From Paracoccaceae bacterium (lineage in GTDB: Bacteria > Pseudomonadota > Alphaproteobacteria > Rhodobacterales > Rhodobacteraceae): a stretch of 35,012 nucleotides of DNA. The translations under genes were made by a program, and so were the position numbers. Every line of letters starts with the position of its first letter. Positions within the stretch are counted from its first letter, which is position 1. The notes beneath the pieces are model-generated. The model had not been told where the DNA came from. It did no database searches and saw nothing but the letters and a program-made list of their open reading frames with translations. Shown in pieces: positions 12,201 through 19,303 of the stretch. Location of the stretch: the NCBI GenBank assembly GCA_020832705.1, contig JAFIEE010000016.1:1-35012 (forward strand). The letters are read 5' to 3'.

Positions 12201-12625
12201 TCGCTGGTGGGGTCGGCGCCGGCGAGTTGGACTTGCTTTGGGGAATCGCGGGCGACAATGTCTTGGTAAGTGGCGCTGGAGAGACCCGAATGTTCTCGGG
12301 CTCCGGGGAAGACGTTTTCCAGTTCCTCAGTGTTTCCGATATAGGCTCCTCGGCAACAGGTGGCATTGATCGAGTATTCGGGTTCGAATCGGGTCCGGGT
12401 CCGGACGGGGACAAGTTCGATTTCAGCGAACTGCTTGGGCCCGGTGAATTTACCTTTATCGGGACGAGCGACTTCAGCGCCTCAAACGCACCAGAGCTTC
12501 GCTACACTGAAACAAGTACGGGTAACAGCCTGTTGCGAGGTGATGTGAACGGAGATGGGGTAGAGGATTTCCGTATTCTCGTACGAAACGTCGATGTGCT
12601 AACTGACTCAGACTTTATTCTGTGA
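3227..12625 (+). CDS. Giant multi-module beta-helix/RTX-like type I secreted protein
   Basis: A 3132-residue, Gly/Asp/Asn/Thr-rich protein expected outside the cell. There is no N-terminal signal peptide; the C-terminus has GDVNGDGVEDFRI and ends LTDSDFIL, the look of serralysin/RTX-type type I secretion tails. Eight modules open with the same cap: a short strand, then (S/T)IQxAxDAAxxGDTI, xxGTYxExVTVDKxVTLLG. They begin near residues 4, 472, 806, 1047, 1665, 1939, 2300 and 2624, each followed by beta-helix rungs of the kind GNTxxG. Gly/Asp RTX-like blocks occur near residues 260-430, 1430-1465, 2533-2588 and 2897-3028. I chose ATG 3227 over an upstream TTG at 3203 because GGGAG at 3214-3218 is correctly spaced. 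The exporter genes follow directly. Function unknown: adhesin, glycan-binding scaffold or glycan-modifying enzyme are possible. I see no mannuronan-epimerase DPHE motif. Confidence 0.92.
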   Translation: MTTIYVDAGYTGGMSNGSIGDPWTTIQQAVGAASDGDTIQIADGTYSNVTIDKPLTLTAENPGGVLINGPGLANQAAIIIAAGVNDVTVNGLGINASAGDLAAFYALGDNSNLTLTNNQIDGGAHGHAFLSGVAGLVGLTDSSFTNNTFNGEGTTPGTSSVVYINGPASIAGANATGNDFIGNTFSGAPSGGLLFGIESSGGEITGNTFVGTATYAQLEVFGTGIVITGNSFDADGPAFLDGTGSYDLSQVQAANGLPITGTSGNDVKQGTINDDTFIASGGNDIIFGNGGSDTYDASAATVSLNVDLGAGFAFSSQFGFDTLVGISNVIGGSGADNIVGSAGDNVFFASAGNDTYNGVGGVNTYDASMVSGTIFVNLLSGTVFGSGVDSDSLTNVQNIVGTGGDDFFVIGADDNVIDGGAGNDFAFFAAAFDEFDISLQGANVIVDHTGGTQQFGTNTLTNISTLTFNDGQSIIVVNDGDSIQDAIDAANPGATILVAAGDYEEDVDVNKDVTLLGANNGTAGDAGRGAESTIKGNVTVTAAGASIDGFAFSKPDSATTANGTNFDGWNGINLVVDADDVTVQNSVVEAFGAGPGFAGSGFVQLGGDGVEFSSNLVTAGAGYDALEDARGVSGVWVNGDAGDVITVSGNKIEVSTANADGIFVFNGTATIDNNDISGTFGGIVAWSGYGDLSITGNDISDYQDTGIRLLDSTLDPDVTVSGNTVGGDKPFSAQFAVRVTDGVEPADTLLGNTDLIFAVRAANDFTGEFGVIANGQVHLFTNQADAQAEAVSDGANSVIYDFENDEFLVFNGMQIAPAMAAAEAGDTIKVHDGTYDQVVVDKGVTLLSVDEGGGGATIVGNGTNQTGAVQIAEGVLDVTLDGFTIESIAGNLAGINAVGSNSNLTIINNTVSGDATHAFLSGGSGGAGLSNSFIDNNSFTGAGPQSVVYVNGQTSLEVDSENVNFTGNTVTGAPGAGLLVGLESTGGTVANNTFAGESSYTSLELWGAGNDVEGNSFEADGLQAIADPNAAYDGAQLVADNTFATGTAYIDSTGNVFTTIQAAVDGASGGDEIVVSDGYFIETVTLNQAVTIKGNNAGIQATLGPRPDETVLEGQFIIESDGAGIDGLTILGMAQMGSGVRGDGASAHSDISIVNSVFLGQTAQPILWGFGQGGGIGSENWTVSGNFIDNLIGNDATGISLFNITGLDLQDNEIRHADGNNVGHRGIGLDGIQDGYVHGNTVEFQTNTGSFWGIQISMTDREAKDLVINGNTINDALIGIRGQSQRDMENVQITENTLTGVSGGVVLNNGFAGPSVDDVTMKDVTITDNTIDASDVALWLSNQHEGNPNGPVTFEDVTFTGNTVDGGVVSVGGDPFDLAGTEVPGLGFIYGPGGMQEFGSSVTIAGEVRVEGAGEDDLFDVTGTGSLIADGGDGDDVLLGGAGDDTLIGGSGDDVIAGRGGADTVVLGQIYTVDGNGDFILGGPDDLGATDYFVLKNKSDAEGANEDLFVGGAPAEEFGSDTVQVSVGSGADAADVTKIYGFTLGTTAGRGDTLQILDVATQAALQTQVASFEVATNMTAYSDVFLGKEFYSFKLNFASGKTVELIDLIATDAVVDPTFAAILSSAAGDGAYGSPQDNQGLIGGLLDAISDNIQTADEALGADEIMVIDGVDGSLQIFTDIQTAVDAANGGDTVLLGEGTFTVSSQINVNTSVTFVGQGEGVTIIDASASTGYGISAQGGAADGISFADFTLYGPANATPNAFGLKLSGMDGASVTNVTVQGSGRSEVDLNGVTNATLTNVTANGASVATGDPTGGVGFAISNSDGVTLTDIATDGLNAWGGVALFAGFGGPGVEGNNQNITFNGSFDVQEQVAIYAQEADGAGFTVSDVTFPFDDVWEITNDQASEYTWFFGSEAEAVDFATEGAFAARGVIKQPDGEFLVVDGMSIQAAIDAAEPGDTINVGEGTFDEALTVDKPLTFVGPNAALAGNDDDNREDEAEIIGGGISIQAGAAGTTFDGFKLSPDNVVNAIEIRAEDTTLTNSVITAHLYQKASGLTYTNNLAGGISGQGDYSGNVIVADGADAIRTNWTITNNEFFDFDRGIVMASGGSNGTSYGDITIADNIFRDFADGRAVQVGDNANVTGTMSITGNEITGILDSVTGEPAASLGGVMFSGPVQIAPGVDVNIDDNDFKDLAFAFLSNSSPEGGAKVFFDQALNSFDNVGNVGTEVLYFSATVIDIEADVIFNDPALTFDDLTITHVAGDGVFGQDFGSGGIFTAEANGTTITFDGIGTLNFAGETVHLVGPGAFQSIQDAVDAAEGGDTIVVSEGTYAEHVTVNKSVTIVGANEGNDAGGARDPESVIDGWVRVTADDVVLDGLQLTEGGTVLGQNTNLYVGGSDLTVRNTVFERDASGGFNEHRGIITEMSGGDGLTVEDSSFSGFATGVFLNPGAAGAEVTGNSFDGNNVGLSDDGPDAADISGNDFANSDFEHIGIGVSAPGATDVGAFVGANTFGGATAPVTIYALGSGQEITGTSGNDVFVNPTANATTFIGGGGVNTFNGGAGAETFFATTDDTVNAGAGLDTVVFADGTAIGDIQTMADENRLNGVEVIRIDGADPNVDPATYVVLDGMSIQAAIDAAANGDTIEITDGTFAEPVTVDKSVTILGANAGVAGTATSRDDESVIEGRITVIADGVVIDGLYFDMDESGATGGQGVLSLEGAGAEVRNNVFEMGETSTSVPNAIRISGDGATIEGNLVDRAGAIGSGSLDNPAIEADGTDNVAITGNTLVQGIIGIVTGDGSQVDTGLQVTGNTITAAAPNNDSIFITGPGFGALPDAFGPLPSGLVNLSGNTLTSGSPGIKLHGTNQNDNFTTYATGRADFFEGFGGNNIFPNSGGGDRLIGGDGNDFFFSGTGSNEIDGGGGVNTVSYASVTTSFLTIDLAAGTTTFVALPREDSLENIQNVIGGNGGNTIRGNSQANELRGGAGNDTIVAGGVGAGELDLLWGIAGDNVLVSGAGETRMFSGSGEDVFQFLSVSDIGSSATGGIDRVFGFESGPGPDGDKFDFSELLGPGEFTFIGTSDFSASNAPELRYTETSTGNSLLRGDVNGDGVEDFRILVRNVDVLTDSDFIL
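4006..4510 (+). repeat. RTX-like Gly/Asp block 1
   Basis: Encodes repeated GxxGxD-type turns such as GTSGNDV, SGGNDIIFGNGGSD, GGSGADNIVG and DGGAGNDF, alternating with longer hydrophobic strands. This resembles a degenerate calcium-binding RTX beta-roll between beta-helix modules 1 and 2. Confidence 0.6.
7511..7620 (+). repeat. RTX-like Gly/Asp block 2 (most canonical)
   Basis: Encodes four near-canonical nonapeptides of the GGxGxDxLx kind in a row (GGDGDDVLL, GGAGDDTLI, GGSGDDVIA, GRGGADTVV), the clearest calcium-binding RTX run in the protein. It separates beta-helix modules 4 and 5. Confidence 0.8.
9056..9084 (+). repeat. 29-base perfect direct repeat, copy 1 (copy 2 at 11111-11139)
   Basis: The cap of module 6 and the cap of module 8 share 29 identical consecutive bases, encoding DGMSIQAAI plus flanks. 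Identity at DNA level in otherwise diverged modules suggests recent duplication or gene conversion, and gives a site where homologous recombination could drop about 2 kb in frame. Confidence 0.8.
10821..10987 (+). repeat. RTX-like Gly/Asp block 3
   Basis: Encodes GTSGNDVFV, GGGGVNTFN, GGAGAETFF and AGAGLDTVVF-type turns between beta-helix modules 7 and 8; degenerate RTX-like repeats. Confidence 0.55.
11914..12310 (+). repeat. RTX-like Gly/Asp block 4, before the secretion tail
   Basis: Encodes GGDGNDFFF, GGGGVNTVSY, GGNGGNTIRG, RGGAGNDTIV and SGSGEDVF-type turns. Its position just before the C-terminal tail is the usual place for RTX repeats in type I secretion substrates. Confidence 0.65.
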
Positions 12626-12642
12626 CCTAAAATTCGTTAAGG

Positions 12643-12669
12643 CGGCTCGGAGCAATATGCTCCGGGCCG
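12643..12669 (+). terminator. Hairpin between the giant gene and its exporter genes
   Basis: A 12-bp stem (12643-12654 with 12658-12669, one T-G wobble) closes on a 3-base loop, 18 bases after the giant gene's stop. The downstream tract is only moderately T-rich (TTAGTTGTGTTT). It may be a partial terminator or an mRNA-stabilising hairpin that lets the abundant substrate be made in excess over its transporter. Confidence 0.6.
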
Positions 12670-12708
12670 TTAGTTGTGTTTAACTCAAACTTGGTAGCCG
12701 GGGACCGC

Positions 12709-14451
12709 ATGCTTACTGATGCGGGAGCAGTTGAACTTCGCAGGGCACGCAACCAGAGCGCGCATCTGTTCCTGTCGGTCTTCATCTTCAGCATATTCGT
12801 CAATCTGCTGATGCTGACCGGCCCGATCTACATGCTGCAGGTCTATGACCGGGTGCTGGGCAGCCGGTCGGTGGAAACGCTGACAGCGCTGACGGTGCTC
12901 GTGGCGTTCCTGTTCGGCATGATGGGGGTCTTCGACTACGCGCGCGGGCGGGTGATCGCGCGGGCCGGTGCGCGGTTCCAGGCCATGCTCGACGCGCGAA
13001 CCTTCAGTGCCTCGATGCGGCAGGCCGTGGCGCGCGATGCGCCGGGCGGCGCCACCGGGTTGCGGCATCTTGAATCCGTCCAGCGGCTTTTTACGTCGCC
13101 CGCGCCGATGACGTTCTTCGATATCCCGTGGACACCGCTTTTCGTGGTGGTGATCTTCATGCTGCACCCGTGGCTTGGAATCCTGGCGCTGGTGGGGGGC
13201 ACGCTTTTGATCCTGCTGACGCTGGTGCACCAGTTTGTCACGCGCCAGCCGGTGGGGCAGGCGCAGGCCAGCGCGCACCGTGCCGACCGTTTCGCCGAGC
13301 GGTTGCAACAGCAGGCCGAAACCATCCAGAGCATGGGCATGGGCGCCGAAGTGCGCGCGATATGGCAGAAGATGCGCAGCGATGCCCTGGACAGGACCGT
13401 TTCGGCCAGCGACCGGACCGGGATCTTCACCACCGCGACCAAGGCGCTGCGGCTGTTTCTGCAATCGGCCATGCTGGGGCTGGGTGCCTATCTCGTGTTG
13501 CTGAACCAGCTTACCCCGGGCGCGATGATCGCGGGCTCAATCCTGCTGGGTCGCGCGTTGGCGCCGATTGAACAGGGGATCGGCCAGTGGCCGTTGGTGC
13601 AGGCAGCGCAGCGCGGCTGGAAGGGTCTGGGCGAATTGTTGTCCCAGGTGCGCCCCGAGGCCGAGCGCACGCCCCTGCCGCGCCCGAAAGCCCGGCTGCA
13701 GGCTGATCAGATCACGGTTGTGGCGCCAAGTGAAAGCAAGCCCCTGCTGCGCGGCATCTCCTTCGAGGTGTCGCCGGGGCAGGCGATGGGCGTCATCGGG
13801 GTCAGCGGGTCAGGCAAGAGCACGCTGGCGCGGGTGCTGACCGGACTGATCCAGCCGGTCAGCGGGACGTTGCGTCTGGATGGCGCAACGCTTGACCAGT
13901 ACCCGCCGGACACGCTGGGCAAGTATCTGGGTTATGTGCCCCAGACGGTCGCGTTGCTGGAAGGGACCGTGGCACAGAATATTGCCCGGATGGAAAACGA
14001 TGCCGACAAGGCCAAGATCGTCGAGGCAGCGAAGATCGCCAACGCCCATGACTTGATCCTGCGTTTCCCAGATGGCTATGACACCTTCCTGCCCGATGGA
14101 ATCGGGCGCCTCTCCGGCGGGCAGATGCAGCGCATCGCGCTGGCGCGCGCGCTCTACAACGACCCGGTGGTGGTGGTGCTGGACGAGCCGAACTCGAACC
14201 TCGATGCCGAAGGCACCGCAGCGCTCAATCATGCCATCCGATCGCTGAAGTCCGAGGGCAAGGCGGTGGTCATCATGGCGCACCGGCCGGCAGCCATTGC
14301 CGAATGCGACGTGTTGCTGATGCTGGAGGACGGCCAGAGCCGCGCCTTCGGCCCGCGGGACGAGGTTCTGGCGAAGGTATTGCAGCCAAACCGCCCGAAC
14401 GTCGGAACAATCGCGCCCGGCGGTGCCAGACAGTCCGGGGGCAAGACATGA
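12709..14451 (+). CDS. prtD: Type I secretion ABC transporter, permease/ATPase (PrtD type)
   Basis: Inner-membrane exporter that would energise one-step secretion of the adjacent giant protein. The 580-residue protein has an N-terminal transmembrane half with the motif TGPIYMLQVYDRVLGSRS, characteristic of the PrtD/AprD class, and a C-terminal ATPase with Walker A GVSGSGKST, signature LSGGQMQR, Walker B VVVLDEPNSNLD and H-loop MAHRP. I chose ATG 12709 (GGGGA at 12700-12704) over an upstream GTG at 12676, since the extra residues lie in the hairpin leader and 580 residues is the usual family length. No C39 peptidase-like domain precedes the membrane part. It overlaps the next gene by 4 nt (ATGA). 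The outer-membrane TolC-type partner is not in the window. Confidence 0.93.
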   Translation: MLTDAGAVELRRARNQSAHLFLSVFIFSIFVNLLMLTGPIYMLQVYDRVLGSRSVETLTALTVLVAFLFGMMGVFDYARGRVIARAGARFQAMLDARTFSASMRQAVARDAPGGATGLRHLESVQRLFTSPAPMTFFDIPWTPLFVVVIFMLHPWLGILALVGGTLLILLTLVHQFVTRQPVGQAQASAHRADRFAERLQQQAETIQSMGMGAEVRAIWQKMRSDALDRTVSASDRTGIFTTATKALRLFLQSAMLGLGAYLVLLNQLTPGAMIAGSILLGRALAPIEQGIGQWPLVQAAQRGWKGLGELLSQVRPEAERTPLPRPKARLQADQITVVAPSESKPLLRGISFEVSPGQAMGVIGVSGSGKSTLARVLTGLIQPVSGTLRLDGATLDQYPPDTLGKYLGYVPQTVALLEGTVAQNIARMENDADKAKIVEAAKIANAHDLILRFPDGYDTFLPDGIGRLSGGQMQRIALARALYNDPVVVVLDEPNSNLDAEGTAALNHAIRSLKSEGKAVVIMAHRPAAIAECDVLLMLEDGQSRAFGPRDEVLAKVLQPNRPNVGTIAPGGARQSGGKT

Positions 14452-15776
14452 CCGCCGCCGACACTGCATCACCGCGTGATTTTTCCAGCGGCCTGTCGGT
14501 CCGGGCGCCCATGCTGGTCGGGATTGTCGGTCTGGTGCTCTTGCTGGGTGGGTTCGGCTACTGGGCCGCCTTTACCTATATCGCCGGGGCAGTGACCGCC
14601 TCGGGCAGCGTGGCGTTGCTGGAAAACCGCCAGATCGTCCAGCATCTGGACGGTGGCATCGTTTCCGAACTGCATGTGCGCGAAGGTCAGACCGTCGCCC
14701 AGGGTGATATGTTGCTGCGGCTGGACGACACCTTTCTGCGCAGCGAACTCTGGATCCTCGAGGGCGAGTTGTTCAGCCTGCAATCCCGCCGCAAGCGGCT
14801 CGAGGCGGAACGCGATGGGGCCGAGACCATGAGCGCGCCACCCCTTCTTGCCGATGCCCGCGAAGACGACCCGCGCGTCGCCGAGGCCTGGGAAGGTAAT
14901 GTCCATCTGTTCGAGGCGCGGCGAGAGACCATGCTGCGCCAGGTCGAACAATTGCAGAACCGTCAGGTCCAGACCGAACAGCAGCGCGTCGGGGTCAGCG
15001 CCCAGCACGAGTCCATCGCCCAGCAGATCGAGATCATCGAATCCGAATTGAGCGCGCTGACATCACTGGTGGAGCGGGGCCTGTCCGAAATGCCGCGCCT
15101 GCAGGCCATGCGGCGTGATGCCGCCGCCCTGGCCGGTCGGTTGGGCGAACTGGAAGCGAAATTGGCGGAACTTGCGGGCCGGGTGGTCGAGATCGATATG
15201 GAAATCCTGCGCATGCAGATCGAACGGCGCGAGCAGGCAATCACCGAAATCAGGGACGTGGAAACCCGCGAAAACGAGTTGCTCGAGCGGCGCCGGGCGG
15301 TTCTGGACCGGCTGAGCAGGCTGGACATCCGCGCTCCGGTCGGCGGTGTGATCTACGATCAGCAGGTGTTCGGCCCCATGGCCGTCACCCAGCCTGCACA
15401 GCCGATCATGTATATCGTGCCACAGGATCGTCCGCTTGTGATCCATGCGCGGGTCGACCCCATGCACGTTGACGAGGTCTTCGTGGGGCAGGAGGTTTCG
15501 CTCCAGTTCTCGGCTCTCGACCAGCGTACGGTTCCGCCGATCGAAGGTTATGTCCGGCATGTCTCGCCCGATGTGTTCGAAAGCCAGTCGACCGGCGAGA
15601 TGTATTACCTCGCCGAAATCGACATCGCCCCCGATCAGGTCGATATCCTCGAAGGGATCCGGATTGTCCCCGGCATGCCCGTCGATGCCTTTATCCGCAC
15701 GGGGGAGCGTACGCCGATCCGGTACCTGACCCAGCCGCTGATGGACTATTTCAACCGCGCTTTCCGCGAACGCTGA
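14448..15776 (+). CDS. prtE: Type I secretion periplasmic adaptor (HlyD/PrtE family)
   Basis: Membrane-fusion protein linking the ABC exporter to an outer-membrane channel. The 442-residue product has one N-terminal membrane segment at about residues 22-45, a biotinyl/lipoyl-like half with QHLDGGIVSELHVREGQTV, a long Glu/Gln/Arg-rich coiled coil at about 95-290, then the second lipoyl half and beta barrel (DIRAPVGGVIYDQ onward). The ATG at 14448 overlaps the exporter stop as ATGA and has GGGGG upstream; an in-frame extension from 14304 is a shadow of the ABC gene. Translational coupling to the ABC gene implies balanced synthesis. Family certain; the symbol follows the PrtDEF naming. Confidence 0.93.
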   Translation: MTAADTASPRDFSSGLSVRAPMLVGIVGLVLLLGGFGYWAAFTYIAGAVTASGSVALLENRQIVQHLDGGIVSELHVREGQTVAQGDMLLRLDDTFLRSELWILEGELFSLQSRRKRLEAERDGAETMSAPPLLADAREDDPRVAEAWEGNVHLFEARRETMLRQVEQLQNRQVQTEQQRVGVSAQHESIAQQIEIIESELSALTSLVERGLSEMPRLQAMRRDAAALAGRLGELEAKLAELAGRVVEIDMEILRMQIERREQAITEIRDVETRENELLERRRAVLDRLSRLDIRAPVGGVIYDQQVFGPMAVTQPAQPIMYIVPQDRPLVIHARVDPMHVDEVFVGQEVSLQFSALDQRTVPPIEGYVRHVSPDVFESQSTGEMYYLAEIDIAPDQVDILEGIRIVPGMPVDAFIRTGERTPIRYLTQPLMDYFNRAFRER

Positions 15777-15815
15777 GCGCGCCGCCTCACCGGCATTGCC
15801 GGCGCTGCGCGCGCT
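15776..15815. terminator. Nested inverted repeat between convergent genes
   Basis: Outer arms AGCGCGC (15776-15782) and GCGCGCT (15809-15815) enclose an inner CCGGC/GCCGG stem at 15790-15802. It sits between the convergent adaptor and aminotransferase stops, so it may end transcription from both sides. There is no T tract, so the call is tentative. Confidence 0.35.
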
Positions 15816-15822
15816 TCGGGGT

Positions 15823-16956
<1,134 letters not shown>

Positions 16957-16959
16957 GGA

Positions 16960-17586
16960 TTATCCCTTGATCAATGGCTTGGCAGGGTTTCCCACCACGG
17001 TCGCCCCCGCTGGCACGTCACGGGTGACGACAGCGCCCATGCCGATGACCGCATCCGCGCCAATTGTAAGGCCTTGCCGTATGACGGCGCCGGAGCCGAT
17101 ATAGGCGCGGTCCCCGATTGTGATGTTGCCGTTGCATTTCACGCCCGGCGCGAAGGTCACAAAATCGCCGATCCTGCAATCATGCTCGACATAGGAGTAA
17201 AGATTGGCGTGGAAACAGCGACCGATGCGAATATTCGAGGTGAGCGTCACGAATGGTGACAGGCAGGCACCCTCGGCGATCTGAACGTCATCCATCTGCA
17301 CGACAGAGGCGTGGCGCGCTTCGATAAGCGGGATATTGGCCGCGTCACATTTCAGCGCAAGCGTTTCGCGAATGCGCGCATTGGCAATGGCAAGACAGGC
17401 GGAAATTGTGGCTGCGTCATGCCCGAGAAACCTAGTCCAATCAATGACGGCATGACCGTTTACCATAGCGCCTGACTGCCCGTCATCGATGAACACGATC
17501 TCCCTGTCCGGATATTGCGCACGTATGATCGGCAGGATCCCGCGCCCGCAGCCGCTGGCGCCGTAGACCCCGATCAGCTTGGTCAT
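16960..17586 (-). CDS. pglD: Sugar O/N-acyltransferase (NeuD/PglD family)
   Basis: Probably acetylates the 4-amino group of UDP-4-amino-6-deoxy-GlcNAc to give UDP-N,N'-diacetylbacillosamine. The 208-residue protein has an N-terminal nucleotide-binding-like half (GVYGASGCGRGIL, 6-18) and a C-terminal left-handed beta-helix of hexapeptide repeats (IGRCFHANLYSYVEHDCRIGD through VVGNPAKPL). His135 in VEHDCRIGD matches the position of the catalytic histidine in PglD. The ATG at 17586 overlaps the sugar-transferase stop by 4 nt (ATGA). A longer frame upstream is a shadow of that gene. Confidence is high for family, moderate for substrate. Confidence 0.9.
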   Translation of the reverse strand: MTKLIGVYGASGCGRGILPIIRAQYPDREIVFIDDGQSGAMVNGHAVIDWTRFLGHDAATISACLAIANARIRETLALKCDAANIPLIEARHASVVQMDDVQIAEGACLSPFVTLTSNIRIGRCFHANLYSYVEHDCRIGDFVTFAPGVKCNGNITIGDRAYIGSGAVIRQGLTIGADAVIGMGAVVTRDVPAGATVVGNPAKPLIKG

Positions 17587-18176
17587 GATTCTGGGCCTGT
17601 GAATTTGGGCATCGTGGCCTCTCCCGCCGCGGAAATCCCCTCGCGCTGGAAGACCTTGCGGATGGTCAGCCAGATGATCTTCAGGTCCAACCAGAGGCTG
17701 CGATTGTCCACATACCAAACATCCAGCGCGAATTTTTGATCCCACGATATCGCGTTGCGCCCGTTGATCTGTGCCCAGCCCGTCACGCCCGGACGCACTT
17801 CGTGCCTGCGGGCCTGCTCAGATGAATAAAGAGGCAGATATTCCATCAAGAGCGGGCGTGGGCCGACTAGGCTCATCTCGCCTTTCAGCACGTTCCACAA
17901 CTCTGGCAACTCATCCAGCGAGGACGACCGCAGAAAGCGCCCCAGCCGCGTCAGCCGCTCGGCATCTGGCAATACCTTACCTTGCGCATCCACTGCATCG
18001 CGCATTGTACGAAACTTGATCATCTGAAAGGGTTTTCCCTGCAACCCCGGACGGGTCTGTCGAAACAGGACTGGAGCCCCCATCTGATGCCGGATCAGGA
18101 TCGCCACCACGAACAGAATAGGGGAAAGCAGAAGCAGACCGATGACGGCACCAAGCAAATCCATCCCTCTTTTCAT
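17583..18176 (-). CDS. pglC: Initiating phosphoglycosyl transferase (PglC-type)
   Basis: Monotopic membrane enzyme that moves a sugar phosphate from a UDP-sugar to undecaprenyl phosphate, starting the lipid-linked repeat. The small 197-residue form matches PglC rather than the long WbaP form. It has one N-terminal re-entrant hydrophobic segment (7-28), KFRTMRD (54-60), the catalytic Asp88-Glu89 in LDELPELWNVLKGEMS, GPRP (105-108), and PGVTGWAQINGRN. I chose ATG 18176 with GGAG 7 nt upstream rather than the TTG one codon before. First gene of the leftward pglC-pglD-pglE unit, divergent from the spike-like cassette at 18294. Confidence 0.93.
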   Translation of the reverse strand: MKRGMDLLGAVIGLLLLSPILFVVAILIRHQMGAPVLFRQTRPGLQGKPFQMIKFRTMRDAVDAQGKVLPDAERLTRLGRFLRSSSLDELPELWNVLKGEMSLVGPRPLLMEYLPLYSSEQARRHEVRPGVTGWAQINGRNAISWDQKFALDVWYVDNRSLWLDLKIIWLTIRKVFQREGISAAGEATMPKFTGPES

Positions 18177-18293
18177 CAATGCTCTCCAGCCTGCGCACGC
18201 TCAGCTCAGTCATTCTCAACCCGAATGCACGATATTGACCGCATATTCAACCAGCCGCGCACCCAAGCGCTGGCAGCATCTGCAGGAGTGCAC

Positions 18294-18557
18294 ATGAACC
18301 CCTTTGCCAATCGCGCCGGCTCCTTGTCCGGCCCCGCCACCGATGCCTTGCCTGTCACGCCCAGCGATTCGACCGACCTGCCGCATATTGCACTTGGTGT
18401 GTATGTCGAGACTGGTGGCGCGCTCAGCATTGACACTGTCAACGGCGATACACGCAGCCTCATGGTGGCTGATTTCACGATCCTGCCCATTGGCGTGCGT
18501 CGTGTGCGGGCAACCGGCACCACGGCGAGCGGAATCCATGCGCTGGTACTGGCATGA
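18294..18557 (+). CDS. Spike base protein, GTA Rcc01079-like
   Basis: An 87-residue protein. Its pattern, NPFANRAGSLSGPATDA then VTPSDSTDLPH, LGVYVETGGAL, and TILPIGVRRVRATGTTASGI, matches what I recall of the Rcc01079 (GhsA) family, the base of the head spikes on the Rhodobacter capsulatus gene transfer agent; related small proteins occur in prophages. Start ATG 18294 is set by AGGAG (18284-18288) 5 nt upstream. The stop overlaps the next gene as ATGA, so the cassette is translationally coupled. No capsid, portal, terminase or tail genes lie nearby, so this is an orphan spike-like unit inside a polysaccharide locus. The family match is from memory of sequence patterns and was not searched. 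Confidence 0.7.
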   Translation: MNPFANRAGSLSGPATDALPVTPSDSTDLPHIALGVYVETGGALSIDTVNGDTRSLMVADFTILPIGVRRVRATGTTASGIHALVLA

Positions 18558-19303
18558 AAGTCATAACTGACCTGTCCGTAACCTCCGCGCCCCATCGGGC
18601 GCGGCATGGCTGGCACCCGGATTGGCTGTTTCTGACCGGTGAGCAGGGGGCTTGGTTCGATCCCTCGGACCTGTCCACCCTTTTCCAGGATTCCGCGGGC
18701 ACGCTGCCCGCAACCGCAGATGGAGATCCGGTCGGCCGGATGCTCGACAAGAGCGGGAACGGGCGTCATCTGTTTCAGGATATCAGCGCTGCCCGGCCCG
18801 TTCTGCGCATATCCGGCGGGCTGACCTGGCTTGAATTCGACGGCGTGGACGATCGCATGGTTTTCGCCGAAATGCCGAACACCGGAACAACCACGGCCAT
18901 CCTCGGCCTCTGGCGCACGAGCGGAAGCGCTACAGCATCGGTTCTGGGAACCGGTGGCTCGGGCTATTTGCGCAACTCCAACGGCACTTTGGTCAAGAAC
19001 GATGGCGGCAACAACCCGCAGGTAGACACGCCGGGGCCGTTTCCGATCACAGCGCCGTCAGCCTTTGCCGTCCGCATGGAAGACGGTTTCATCGAGGCAA
19101 GGCGGGCAACGGGCGGCTGGTTCTCGGCCTCTGTTGCCGGGAATGCCAGGACGGATTTCGAACTCCTTGGCGCGTTCAGCCAAGGCACCGGTGCCTTGCC
19201 GCTGCCGATGCGGTTTCATGGCGGCATCCTGCGCGAGGGTTTGCTGAACGAGAGCGACATATCAGGTGGCCTGCAATTCCTTGATGCGAGGATGACCTCA
19301 TGA
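18554..19303 (+). CDS. Putative spike/tail-fibre-type protein with phage-like WFDPSD domain
   Basis: A 249-residue protein translationally coupled on both sides (ATGA overlaps). It carries a block found in many phage tail or spike proteins: GAWFDPSDLSTLFQDSAG (about 34-51), then DGDPVGRMLDKSGNGRHL and ARPVLR, followed by LEFDGVDDRM. Such blocks usually precede or form a concanavalin/LamG-like carbohydrate-binding fold. In the R. capsulatus GTA the gene after the spike base (rcc01080, ghsB) encodes the spike fibre that helps bind capsule; gene order here is the same. I infer a glycan-binding surface or particle protein. The rest of the sequence (Gly/Ala/Thr-rich strands) is consistent with a beta-sandwich. 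No signal peptide is visible. Confidence 0.65.
   Translation: MKVITDLSVTSAPHRARHGWHPDWLFLTGEQGAWFDPSDLSTLFQDSAGTLPATADGDPVGRMLDKSGNGRHLFQDISAARPVLRISGGLTWLEFDGVDDRMVFAEMPNTGTTTAILGLWRTSGSATASVLGTGGSGYLRNSNGTLVKNDGGNNPQVDTPGPFPITAPSAFAVRMEDGFIEARRATGGWFSASVAGNARTDFELLGAFSQGTGALPLPMRFHGGILREGLLNESDISGGLQFLDARMTS

Noticed and set aside
3227-12625. Reading the giant protein as a mannuronan C5-epimerase (AlgE) or a haemolysin
   Set aside because: The beta-helix plus RTX architecture is reminiscent, but I find no DPHE-type catalytic motif, and no acylation-site or pore-forming helical region typical of RTX toxins.
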